From Lumbricus terrestris (Eukaryota > Annelida > Clitellata > Crassiclitellata > Lumbricidae), in assembly GCA_949752735.1 (NCBI GenBank), contig OX457043.1, forward strand, positions 38,752,105 to 38,816,104: DNA of 64,000 bases. Direction: 5' to 3'. Below, piece after piece: positions 20,948 through 32,569 of the stretch. A program made the position numbers and the translations under genes. Each line of letters begins with the position of its first letter. Positions within the stretch are counted from its first letter, which is position 1. A model generated the notes under the pieces. It was not told the DNA's origin and did not search any database. It worked only from the letters and a program-made list of their open reading frames with translations.

Positions 20948-21420
20948 AAATTAACACTACGTTCACATTGTTTTGTTTATATGATGATAGAGGAAGCAAG
21001 AAGTTGCTACGACAAAGGCAAAAGAGACAGAAAGTGAAGAATGATATCAGATCATACAACGACCACCCCACACGACCGCAGCTGCAAGCAAGACGTTCTT
21101 CTGAATGTCACAATCGTCGTCTGCATCGATCTTCTGGCATCAAAGACTTGGGTCAAAAGGTATTTGGTTTGTAAACATCTTTTTGCTACTGAAAGGTTAG
21201 TGGAGAAAGCTTTAGTTCTTTGCAGGTTTAGACCAATAGACCTACAATGAAAGATGTCACAAGAGGCAATAGGCCTATATTTAGATTTCAGGTATTCGGC
21301 TTAGAATCTTTTGATAGCCTATTCGATTAGATTAGTGGATTAAGCTTTGTTACTTTGTAGGTTTAAGCAATTAGCGTTTAGGTCTTCAATGAAAGATGTA
21401 AAGAGAAACAGAAGCAGCAT
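20948..21420 (+). other. Exon-like cassette, unit 2
   Basis: Almost identical to 63605-64000 and diverged from 8358-8591. An open frame from 20968 encodes a 68-residue Arg/Lys-rich peptide starting MFCLYDDRGSKKLLRQRQKR; another overlapping frame (21041-21250) is also open, so coding use is uncertain. AAG|GTATTTGG at 21160 resembles a splice donor. Downstream, a ~140-bp tandem duplication (21195-21270 and 21333-21410) repeats TTAGTGGA..AAGCTTT, CTTTG.AGGTTTA and CAATGAAAGATGT, with TTCTTTGCAG resembling an acceptor. Confidence 0.45.
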
Positions 21421-21498
21421 CTAGATAAGTAGGTTATTCATATAATAGATTGCATTTACAGATAGAATATTCTTTATTACTCTTCTTCTGCTGTGAAC

Positions 21499-21504
21499 AA
21501 TAAA
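21499..21504 (+). promoter_or_regulatory. Candidate polyadenylation signal AATAAA
   Basis: AATAAA in GTGAACAATAAAGTTGATTG, 80-100 bp past the unit 2 cassette, followed by a T/G-rich stretch. Suggestive of a transcript end; unproven. Confidence 0.3.
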
Positions 21505-21849
21505 GTTGATTGATTGGTTGTTTTTTGATTGCTCATAGTTGACAAATAATTGTGAACTGCATTTCTAATTAAAAGCTTGTTCAAATTCTACTCCTAATAT
21601 ATATGTGCGTAAGTAGCCTAAGCATAGTTAAAATTGTTTTCTCAATACCGGACTTTTCTCGTGAGAGTTTTTGTTCTCATTCAGGTTATCTGTTAAATGC
21701 CTAATCCGCATGATCATTTGGTAGTTAGGCCTAAATTTGATAAATTATCATAATTGGAAACACTTTCCTTGCAAGACAATCTGCTAGATTAGACCTATCT
21801 CTCGAAATTCGTGTCGTGTGTATTTAATGGCGGGGAAGTAGTGTAAGAC
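21505..21849. other. No gene seen
   Basis: AT-rich spacer between the cassette and the minisatellite mosaic. Confidence 0.4.
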
Positions 21850-22140
21850 CACCGCTTCTAGAACTAATGGCTTTTTAATTGCTTTTTAATTGCTTTACGA
21901 CTACCGCTTCTAGAACTAATGACCTTTTAATTGCTTTACGACTACCGCTTCTAGAACTAATGACCTTTTAATTGCTTTACGACTACCGCTTCTAGAACTA
22001 ATGACCTTTTAATTGCTTTACGACCACCACTTCTAGAACTAATGACCTTTTTATTGCTAGGACTAATGACCTTTTTATTGCTAGGACTAATGACCTTTTT
22101 ATGACTGTTATGACTACCATTGCTAGGACTAATGACTTTC
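21850..22140. repeat. 41-bp minisatellite
   Basis: Units carry CTACCGCTTCTAGAACTAAT and GACCTTTTAATTGCTTTACG. Starts at 21901, 21942 and 21983 give an exact 41-bp period. It decays at the right into shorter GCTAGGACTAATGACCTTTT units. Confidence 0.95.
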
Positions 22141-22370
22141 TTTGATGTGCTGACTAACGACTTTTTAATTACTGGCCGTTCCAGAAATGGGTGCACGCGA
22201 CTAATGACTTTGTTTATGTCGCACGTTTTCTTTGATCTATAATAGCTAATGGCTTTCTTTGAAGTCCAATGAATTCCTTTGATGTATAATAGCTAATGAC
22301 TTCTTTTGATGTCCAACAGCTTCCTTTAATGACTTCTTTGATCTCTATCAGATTCCTTTGATGACAGCGA
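22141..22370. repeat. Degenerate TGACTTCTTTGATGT repeats
   Basis: Repeated AATAGCTAATG(A/G)CTT and TTTGATGTCCAA blocks that grade out of the 41-bp minisatellite. Confidence 0.65.
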
Positions 22371-22434
22371 GCGAGAATTTTATTAACCAGCACCCAATAA
22401 GCATGCGATAATCTTGTTAGTGCATATAGCAATT

Positions 22435-22640
22435 TAAATAAGTATGAAGATATTTTAGACTTGTAGAACTTAGAAACACACAGACTCTTCAACCTTACCT
22501 TCCAATTTCTCTATATTTTAGACATGTAGAACGTAGAAACATACAAACTGCTCACCCTTCCATTCTCTATTTGGAGATAATTCCTTATATTTTAGACTTA
22601 TAGAACTTAGAAACTCACAATCTGCAGTAACATTTCGAAC
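22435..22640. repeat. ~60-80-bp minisatellite, three units
   Basis: ATATTTTAGAC(T/A)(T/A)(G/A)TAGAAC followed by TAGAAAC.CAC recurs near 22450, 22513 and 22590. Confidence 0.75.
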
Positions 22641-22985
22641 TTTCTTGCACACAAACACAAAAGCCGACGAATTCAGCAGACTTCCTTTCGCAAGATGGTG
22701 ACATTACTTACTTCCTTGCACACACAAACTCAAACCGACGATTTCTGCAACATTCCACGCCCAAAATGGCGTCATTTCTAACTTTCTTGCACGCACAAAC
22801 TCAAAAATCGGCGAATACTTCAACCTTCCACTCCCAAGATGGTGACATTACTTACTTCCTTGCACACACAAACTCAAAAACCGACGATTTCTGCAACCTT
22901 CCTTTCCCAAGATGGTGACATTACTTACTTCCTTGCACACACAAACTCAAAAACCGACGATTTCTGGAACCTTCCTTTCCTCGTT
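22636..22985. repeat. 73-bp minisatellite
   Basis: CAAGATGGTGACATTACTTA, CTTCCTTGCACACACAAACTC and CCGACGATTTCTGCAAC recur; the last two full copies are 73 bp apart (22839, 22912). About 4-5 units abut the main array directly. Confidence 0.9.
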
Positions 22986-25900
22986 TTCACCACACATCCT
23001 TTCGTCAATTCTCTCAGTCCTTGCTTTCTGCTGTATTTCTTTCACTTTCTGTTGTAGTCACTGTCTGTCTGATGTTTCTTCTGTGGTTTTCCCACTCTTT
23101 ATTTCATCAAATGTCTCAGTCCTTGATTTCTGATGTGTTTCTTTCCTTTTCTTTGTCATCACTGTCTGTAATTGTTGTTTCCTGCTGTCGATTTCCATTC
23201 TTTCTTTCGTCAATTCTCTGAGTTTTTGATTTCTGATGTATTTCTTTCTTTTTCTTTGTCGTGGCCGTCTGTATTTGTTGTTTCTGCTGTCGATTTCAAT
23301 TCCTTCTTTCGTCAATTCTCTGAGTCCTTGATTTCTGATGTTTTTCTTTCCTTTTCTTTGTCATCACTGTCTGTATTTGTTGTTGCTGCTGTCGATTTCC
23401 ATTCTTTCTTTCGTCAATTCTCTCAGTCCTTGATTTCTGATATATTTCTTTCCTTTTCTTTGTCGTCACTGTTTGTATTTGTTGCTTCTGCTTTCGATTT
23501 CCTTCTCGTTCGTCAATTCTCTCAGTCCTTGATTTCCTATGTATTTCTTTCCTTTTCTTTGTCGTCACTGTCTGTATTTGTTGTTTCTGCTGTCGATTCC
23601 CTTCTCGTTCGTCAATTCTCTCAGTCCTTGATTTCTGATGTATTTCTTTCCTTTTCTTTGTCGTCGCCGTCTGTATTTGTTGTTTCTGCTGTCGATTTCC
23701 ATTCTTTCTTTCGTCAATTCTCTCATTCCTTGATTTCTGATGTATTTCTTTCGTTTTCTTTGTCGTCACTGTCTGTATTAGTTGTTTCTGCAGTCGATTT
23801 CCATTCTTTCTTTCGTCAATTCTCTGAGTCCTTGATTTCTGATGTTTTTCTTTCGTTTTCTTTGTCGACACTGTCTGTGTTTGTTGTTTCTGCTGTCTAT
23901 TTCCATTCTTTCTTTCGTCAATTCTCTCATTCCTTGATTTCTGATGTATTTCTTTCGTTTTCTTTGTCGTCACTGTCTGTATTAGTTGTTTCTGCAGTCG
24001 ATTTCCATTCTTTCTTTCGTCAATTCTCTGAGTCCTTGATTTCTGATGTTTTTCTTTCGTTTTCTTTGTCGTCACTGTCTGTGTTTGTTGTTTCTGCTGT
24101 CTATTTCCATTCTTTCTTTCGTCAGTTCTCTCATTCCTTGATTTCTGATGTATTTCTTTCGTTTTCTTTGTCGTCACTGCCTGTATTAGTTGTTTCTGCA
24201 GTCGATTTCCATTCTTTCTTTCGTCAATTCTCTCAGTCCTTGACTTCTGATGTATTTCTTTCCTTTTCTTTGTCGTCACTGTCTGTGTTTGTTGTTTTTG
24301 GTGTCGATTTCCATTCTTTCTTTCGTCAATTCTCTCAGTCCTTGACTTCTGATGTATTTCTTTCCTTTTCTTTGTCGTCTCTGTCTGTGTTTGTTGTTTT
24401 TGGTGTCGATTTCCATTCTTTCTTTCGTCAATTCTCTCAGTCCTTGATTTCTGCTGTCAATCTTTCTCTCTATCTTTTTTCGTCACTCAGAATTGACGAA
24501 AATTTGAGTGGGGACAACGTCAGCAGAATCACAGACGGACGGTGTCTGTCTGTAATGTCTGCTGTTGTTTTCCCACACTTTCATTTGTCAATTCTCTCAG
24601 TCCTTGATTTCTGCTATATTTCTTTCTCTTTCTGTTGTCGTCACAGTCTGTCTGATGTTTCTGCTGTAGTTTTCCCACTCTTTCTTTCGTCAATTCTCTC
24701 AGTCCTTGATTTCTGCTGTATTTCTTTCTCTTTCTGTTGTAGTCACTGTCTGTCTATGTTTCTGCTGTTGTTTTCCCACTCTTTCTTTCGTCAATTCTCT
24801 CAGTTTTTTGTTTGTGCTGTATTTCTTTCTCTTTGTTGAGTTGTTACTCTGTTTATGTTTCTGCTGTTGTTTTCGCACTCTTTCTTTCGTCAATTCTCTC
24901 AGTCCTTGATTTCTGCTATATTTCTTTCTCTTTCTGTTGTCGTCACTGTCTCTCTGATATTTCTGCTGACGTTTTCACCACACTTTTTTTCGTCAATTCT
25001 CTCAGTCCTTGATTTCTGATGTATTTCTTTCCTTTTCTTTGTCGTCACTGTCTGTATTTGTTTTTTCTGCTGTCGATTTCCATTCTTTCTTTCGTCAATT
25101 CTCTCAGTCCTTGATTTTTGATGTATTTCTTTCCCTTTTCTTTGTCGTCGCTGTCTGTATTTGTTGTTTCTGCTGTCGATTTCTATTCTTTCTTTCGTCA
25201 ATTCTCTCAGTCCTTGATTTCCTATGTATTACTTTTTTTCTTTGTCGTCGCTGTCTGTATTTATTGTTTCTACTGTCGATTTCCATTCTTTATTTCGTCA
25301 ATTCTCTCAGTCCTTGATTTCTGATGTATTTCTTTCCTTTTCCTTGTCGCCACTGTCTGTATTTGTTGTTTCTGCTGTCGATTTCCATTCTTTCTTTCGT
25401 CAATTCTCTCAGTTTTTGATTTCTGATGTATTTCTTTCTTTTTCTTTGTCTTCACTGTCTGTGTTTGTTGTTTCTGCTGTCGATTTCCATTCTTTCCATT
25501 ATTTCTTTCCTTTTCTTTGTTTTCACATTCTGTATTTGTCGTTTCTGCTGTCGATTTCCATTCTTCCTTTCGTCAATCCTCTCAGATTTTGATTTCTGAT
25601 GTATTTCTTTCCTCTTCTTTGTCATCACTGTCTGTATGTGTCGTTTGTGCTGTCGATTTCCATTCATTCTTTCGTCAATTCTCTCAGTCCTTGTTTTCCT
25701 ATGTATTTGTTTGTTTTTCTTTGTCGTCGCTGTCTGTATTTGTTGTTTCTGCTGTCGATTTCCATTCTTTCTTTCGTGAATTCTCTCAGTCCTTGATTTT
25801 TGATGTATTTCTTTCCTTTTCTTTGTCGTCGCTGTCGTTATTTGTTGTTTCTGCTGTTGTTTTCCCATTGTTTCTTTCGTCAATTCTCTCAGTCCTTGAT

Positions 25901-28100
25901 TTTTTTATGTTATCACTGTGTGTCTGCTGTTTGCTTTCCCACTCTTTCTTTCGTCAATTCTCTCAGTAAGTGATTTCTGCTGTATTTCTTTCTCTTTCTT
26001 ATGTTGTCACTGTCTTTCTGTTATTTCTGCTGTCGTTTTGACCACTCTTTGTTTCGTCAATTCTCTCAGTCCTGGATTTCTGATGTATTTCTTTCTCTTT
26101 CTGTTGTAGTCACTGTCTGTCTATGTTTCAGCTTTTGTTTTCCCACTGTTTCTTTCATCAAATCTCTCAGTCCTTTGTTTGTTCTGTATTTCTTTCTCTT
26201 TGTTGAGTCGTTACTCTGTTTATGTTTCTGCTGTTGTTTTCGCACTCTTTCTTTCGTCAATTCTCTCAGTCCTTGATTTCCTTTGTATTTCTTTCCTTTT
26301 CTTTGCCGTCGCCGTCTGTATTTGTTGTTTCTGCTGTCGATTTCCATTCTTTCTTTCGTCAATTCTCTCAGTCCTTGATTTCTGCTGTATTTCTTTCCTT
26401 TTCTTTGTCGTCGCTGTCTGTAGTTGTTGTTTCTGCTGTCGATTTCTATTCTTTCTTTTTTCAATTCTCTCAGTTCTTGATTTCCTATGTATTTGTTTCT
26501 TTTTCTTTGTCGTCGCTGTCTGTATTTGTTGTTTCTGCCGTCGATTTCCATTCTTTCTTTCGTCAATTCTCTCTGTCCTTGATTTCCTATGTATTTCTTT
26601 CCTTGTCTTTGTCGTCGTTGTCTGTATTTGTTTTTTCTGCTGTCGATTTCTATTCTTTCTTTCGTCAATTCTCTCAGTCCTTGATTTCCTTTGTATTTGT
26701 TTCCTTTTCTTTGTCGTCACTGTCTGTGTTTGTTTTTTCTGCTGTCGATTTCCATTCTTTCTTTCGTCAATTCTCCCAGTCCTTGATTTCTGCTGTATTT
26801 CTTTCTCTTTCTGTTGTAGTCACTGTCTGTCTATGTTTCTGCTGTTGTTTTCCCACTCTTTCTTTCGTCAATTCTTTCAGTTTTTTGGTTGAGCTGTATT
26901 TCTTTCTCTTTGTTGAGTCGCTACTCTGTTTATGTTTCTGCTGTTGTTTTCGCACTCTTTCGTTCGTCAATTCTCTCAGTCTTTGATTTCTGATGTATTT
27001 CTTTCCTTTTCTTTGTCGTCACTGTCTGTATTTGTTGTTTCTGCTGTCGATTTTCTTCTCTTTCGTCAATTCTCCCAGTCCTTGATTTCCTATGTACTTC
27101 TTTCCTTTTCTTTGCCCTCACTGTCTGTTTTAGTTGTTTCTGCTGTCGATTTCCATTCTTTCTTTCGTCAATTCTCTCAGTCCTTGATTTCTGCTGTCAA
27201 TCTTTCTCTCTATCTTTTTTCGTCACTCAGAATTGACGAAAGTTAGAGTGGGGACAACATCAGCAGAATCACAGACGGACGGTGTCTGTCTGTAATGTCT
27301 GCTGTTGTTTTCCCACACTTTCTTTCGTCAATTCTCTCAGTCCTTGATTTCTGCTATATTTCTTTCTCTTTCTGTTGTCGTCACAGTCTGTCTGATGTTT
27401 CTGCTGTAGTTTTCCGACTCTTTCTTTCGTCAATTCTCTCAGTCCTTGATTTCTGCTGTATTTCTTTCTCTTTCTTAAATGTCCTCACTGTCTTTCTGAA
27501 ATTTCTGCTGTCGTTTTCACCACTCTTTCTTTCGTCAATTCTTACAGTCCTTGATTTCTGCTGTATTTCTTTTTCTTTTTTATGTTATCACTGTCTCTCT
27601 GATATTTCTGCTGTCGTTTTCACCACACTTTCTTTCGTCAATTCTCTCAGTCCTTGATTTCTGATGTATTTCTTTCCTTTTCATTGTCGTCACTGTCTGT
27701 ATTTGTTGTTTCTGCTGTCGATTTCCATTCTTTCTTTCATCAATTCTCTCAGTCCTTGATTTCCTATGTACTTCTTTCCAATGTCTGTTTTAGTTGTTTC
27801 TGCTGTCGATTTCCATTCTTTCGTTCGTCAATTCTCTCAGTCCTTGATTTCTGCTGTCAATCTTTCTCTCTATCTTTTTTCGTCACTCAGAATTGACGAA
27901 AGTTAGAGTGGGGACAACGTCAGCAGAATCACAGACGGACGGTGTCTGTCTGTAATGTCTGCTGTTGTTTTCCCACTCTTTCTATCGTCAATTCTCTCAG
28001 TCCTTGATTTCTGCTGTATTTCTTTCTCTTTCTTAAATGTCGTCACTGTCTTTCTGAATTTTCGGCTGTTGTTTTCACCACTCTTTCTTTCGTCAATTCT
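22986..28100. repeat. Left, diverged zone of the array
   Basis: Monomers here differ more from one another and show no multi-kilobase duplication. E modules are sparse (near 24490, 27229, 27889). Probably the older, less homogenised part. Confidence 0.6.
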
Positions 28101-31100
28101 TACAGTCCTTGATTTCTGATGTTTTTCCTTCCTTTTCTTTGTCGTCACTGTCTGTATTTGTTGCTGCTGCTGTCGATTTCCTTTCTTTCTTTCGTCAATT
28201 CTCTCAGTCCTTGATTTCTGATGTATTTCTTTCCTTTTCTTTGTCGTCACTGTCTGTATTTGTTGTTTCTGCTGTCGATTTCCATTCTTTCTTTGATCAA
28301 TTCTCTCAGTCCTTGATTTCTGATATATTTCTTTTATTTTCTTTGTCGTCACTGTCTGTATTTGTTGTTTCTGCTGTCGATTTCCATTCTTTCTTTCGTC
28401 AATTCTCTCAGTCCTTGATTTCCTATGTATTTCTTTCCTTTTCTTTGTCGTCGGTGTCTGTATTTGTTTTTTCTGCTGTCGATTTCTATTTTTTCTTTCG
28501 TCAATTCCCTCAGTCCTTGATTTATGATTTATTTCTTTCCTTTTCTTTGTCGCCACTGTCTGTATTTGTTGTTTCGGCTGTCGATTTTTATTCTTTCTTT
28601 CGTCAATTCTCTGAGTCCTTGATTTCCTTTGTATTTCTTTCCTTTTCTTTGTCGTCGCCGTCTGTATTTGTTGTTTCTGCTGTCGATTTCCATTCTTTCT
28701 TTCGTCAATTCTCTCAGTCCTTGATTTCTGCTGTATTTCTTTCTCTTTCTGTTGTTGTCACTGTCTGTCTGATGTTTCTGCTGTTGTTTTCCCACTCTTT
28801 CTTTCGTCAATTCTCTCAGTAAGTGATTTCTGCTGTATTTCTTTCTCTTTCTTATGTCGTCACTGTCTTTCTGTTATTTCTGCTGTCGTTTTGACCACTC
28901 TTTCTTTCGTCAATTATCTCAGTCCTGGATTTCTGCTGTATTTCTTTCTCTTTCTGTTGTTGTCACTGTCTGTTTATGTTTCTGCTGTTGTTTTCCCACA
29001 CTTTCTTTCGTCAATTCTCTCAGTCCTTGATTTCTGCTATATTTCTTTCTCTTTCTGTTGTCGTCACAGTCTGTCTGATGTTTCTGCTGTAGTTTTCCCA
29101 CTCTTTCTTTCGTCAATTCTCTCAGTCCTTGATTTCTGCTGTATTTCTTTCTCTTTCTTAAATGTCGTCACTGTCTTTCTGAAATTTCTGCTGTCGTTTT
29201 CACCACTCTTTCTTTCGTCAATTCTTACAGTCCTTGATTTCTGCTGTATTTCTTTTTCTTTTTATGTTATCACTGTCTCTCTGATGTTTCTGCTGTAGTT
29301 TTCCCACTCTTTCTTTCGTCAATTCTCTCAGTCCTTGATTTCTGATGTTTTTCTTTCCTTTTCTTTGTCGTCACTGTCTGTATTTGTTGTTGCTGCTGTC
29401 GATGTCCTTTCTTTCTTTCGTCAATTCTCTCAGTCCTTGATTTCTGATGTATTTCTTTCCTTTTCTTTGTCGTCACTGTTTGTATGTGTTGTTTCTGCTG
29501 TCGATTTCCTTTCTTTCTTTCATCAATTCTCTCAGTCCTTGATTTCTGATGTGTTTCTTTCCTTTTCTTTGTCATCAGTGTCTTTGTTTGTTGTTTCTGC
29601 TGTCGATTTCCATTCTTTCGTTCGTCAATTCTCTCAGTCCTTGATTTCCTATGTATTTCTTTCTTTTTCTTTGTCGTCACTGTCTGTATTTGTTGTTTCC
29701 GCTGTGGATTTCCATTCTTTCTTTCGTCAATTCTCTCTGTTTTTGATTTCTTATGTATTTCTTCCTTTTTCTTTGTCGTCACTGTCTGTATTTGTTGTTT
29801 CTGCTGTCGATTTCCATTCTTTATTTCGTCAATTCTCTGAGTCTTTGATTTCTGATGTATTTCTTTTCTTTTCTTTGTCGTCACTGTCTGTATTTGTTGT
29901 TTCTGCTGTCGATTTCCATTCTTTCTTTCGTCAATTCTCTCAGTCCTTGACTTCTGATGTGTTTCTTTTTTTTTCTTTGTCGTCACGGTCTGTGTGGGTT
30001 GTTTTTGCTGTCGATTTCCATTCTTTCTTTCGTCAATTCTCTCAGTCCTTGATTTCTGCTGTCAATCTTTCTCTCTATTTTGTTTCATCACTCAGAATTG
30101 ACGAAAGTTAGAGTGGGGACAACGTCAGCAGAAACACAGACGGACGGTGTCTGTCTGTAATGTCTGCTGTTGTTTTCCCACACTTTCTTTCGTCAATTCT
30201 CTCAGTCCTTGATTTCTGATGTATTTCTTTCCTTTTCTTTGTCGTCACTGTCTGTATTTGTTGTTTCTGCTGTCGATTTCCTTCTCTTTCGTCAATTCTC
30301 TCAGTCCCTGATTTCTGATGTATTTCTTTCCTTTTCTTTGTCGTCACTGTCTGTATTTGTTGTTTCTGCTGTCGATTTCCTTCTCTTTCGTCAATTCTCT
30401 CAGTCCTTGATTTCTGATGTATTTCTTTCCTTTTCTTTGTCGTCACTGTCTGTGTGTGTTGTTTTTGCTGTCGATTTCCATTCTTTCTTTGATCAATTCT
30501 CTCAGTCCTTGATTTCTGTTATATTTCTTTTATTTTCTTTGTCGTCACTGTCTGTATTTGTTGTTTCTGCTGTCGATTTCCATTCTTTCTTTCGTCAATT
30601 CTCTCAGTCCTTGATTTCCTATGTATTTCTTTCCTTTTCTTTGTCGTCGCTGTCTGTATTTGTTTTTTCTGCTGTCGATTTCTATTTTTTCTTTCGTCAA
30701 TTCTCTCAGTCCTTGATTTCCTATGTATTTGTTTCCTTTTTTTTGTCGTCACTGTCTGTGTTTGTTTTTTCTGCTGTCGATTTCCATTCTTTCTTTCGTC
30801 AATTCTCTCAGTCCTTGATTTCTGATGTATTTCTTTCCTTTTCTTTGTCGCCACTGTCTGTATTTGTTGTTTCGGCTGTCGATTTTTATTCTTTCTTTCG
30901 TCAATTCTCTGAGTCCTTGATTTCCTTTGTATTTCTTTCCTTTTCTTTGTCGTCGCCGTCTGTATTTGTTGTTTCTGCTGTCGATTTCCATTCTTTCTTT
31001 CGTCAATTCTCTCAGTCCTTGATTTCTGCTGTATTTCTTTCTCTTTCTGTTGTTGTCACTGTCTGTCTGATGTTTCTGCTGTTGTTTTCCCACTCTTTCT

Positions 31101-32520
31101 TTCGTCAATTCTCTCAGTAACTGATTTCTGCTGTATTTCTTTCTCTTTCTTATGTCGTCACTGTCTTTCTGTTATTTCTGCTGTCGTTTTGACCACTCTT
31201 TCTTTCGTCAATTATCTCAGTCCTGGATTTCTGCTGTATTTCTTTCTCTTTCTGTTGTAGTCACTGTCTGTCTATGTTTCTGCTGTTGTTTTTTCACACT
31301 TTCTTTCGTCAATTCTCTCAGTCCTTGATTTCTGCTATATTTCTTTCTCTTTCTGTTGTCGTCACAGTCTGTCTGATGTTTCTGCTGTAGTTTTCCCACT
31401 CTTTCTTTCGTCAATTCTCTCAGTCCTTGATTTCTGCTGTATTTCTTTCTCTTTCTTAAATGTCGTCACTGTCTTTCTGAAATTTCTGCTGTCGTTTTCA
31501 CCACTCTTTCTTTCGTCAATTCTTACAGTCCTTGATTTCTGATGTTTTTCCTTCCTTTTCTTTGTCGTCACTGTCTGGTTTTGTTGCTGCTGCTGTCGAT
31601 TTCCTTTCTTTCTTTCGTCAATTCTCTCAGTCCTTGATTTCTGATGTTTTTCTTTCCTTTTCTTTGTCGTCACTGTCTGTATTTGTTGTTGCTGCTGTCG
31701 ATGTCCTTTCTTTCTTTCGTCAATTCTCTCAGTCCTTGATTTCTGATGTATTTCTTTCCTTTTCTTTGTCGTCACTGTTTGTATGTGTTGTTTCTGCTGT
31801 CGATTTCCATTCTTTCTTTCATCAATTCTCTCAGTCCTTGATTTCTGATGTGTTTTTTTCCTTTTCTTTGTCATCAGTGTCTTTGTTTGTTGTTTCTGCT
31901 GTCGATTTCCATTCTTTCGTTCGTCAATTCTCTCAGTCCTTGATTTCCTATGTATTTCTTTCTTTTTCTGTGTCATCACGGTCTGTGTTTGTTGTTTCTG
32001 CTGTCGTTTTCACCACTCTTTCTTTCGTCATTTCTCTCAGTCCTTGATTTCTGATGTATTTTTTTTTTCTTTGTCGTCACTGTCTGTATTTGTTGTTTCC
32101 GCTGTGGATTTCCATTCTTTCTTTCGTCAATTCTCTCAGTCCTTGATTTCTTATGTATTTCTTCCTTTTTCTTTGTCGTCACTGTCTGTATTTGTTGTTT
32201 CTGCTGTCGATTTCCATTCTTTATTTCGTCAATTCTCTGAGTCTTTGATTTCTGATGTATTTCTTTTCTTTTCTGTGTCGTCACTGTCTGTATTTGTTGT
32301 TTCTGCTGTCGATTTCCATTCTTTCTTTCGTCAATTCTCTCAGTCCTTGACTTCTGATGTGTTTCTTTTTTTTTCTTTGTCGTCACGGTCTGTGTGGGTT
32401 GTTTTTGCTGTCGATTTCCATTCTTTCTTTCGTCAATTCTCTCAGTCCTTGATTTCTGCTGTCAATCTTTCTCTCTATTTTGTTTCATCACTCAGAATTG
32501 ACGAAAGTTAGAGTGGGGAC
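28000..32520. repeat. 2.3-2.4-kb higher-order repeat zone
   Basis: 28.7-29.2 kb matches 31.0-31.5 kb at a shift of 2298-2299 bp, and 29.9-30.4 kb matches 32.3-32.8 kb at a shift of 2400 bp. The 101-bp change in shift equals one monomer gained or lost. Confidence 0.75.
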
Positions 32521-32569
32521 AACGTCAGCAGAAACACAGACGGACGGTGTCTGTCTGTAATGTCTGCTG

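Larger units (their letters stand above)
17866..21370 (+). repeat. Segmental duplication, left copy
   Basis: Direct, high-identity match to 62213-64000. Matching pieces are 17866-18394, 18947-19327 and 20941-21370. Relative to the right copy, this one carries an extra segment at 18395-18946 and 1.6 kb more at 19328-20940. The right copy has an internal ~237-bp tandem triplication. The exon-like cassette lies inside both copies. Confidence 0.85.

Noticed and set aside
23296..24279. Minus-strand Lys/Arg/Gln-rich repeat ORFs as coiled-coil proteins
   Set aside because: Reverse complement of the satellite; composition follows from the purine-rich strand. Frames stop at variant monomers.
23172..24839. 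555-codon plus-strand ORF and similar ORFs across the array as a repeat protein gene
   Set aside because: The frame persists only because the 102-bp monomer is divisible by three and T-rich. The opposite strand is equally open, and B, short and palindromic units break both. No promoter, unique exon or domain was found.
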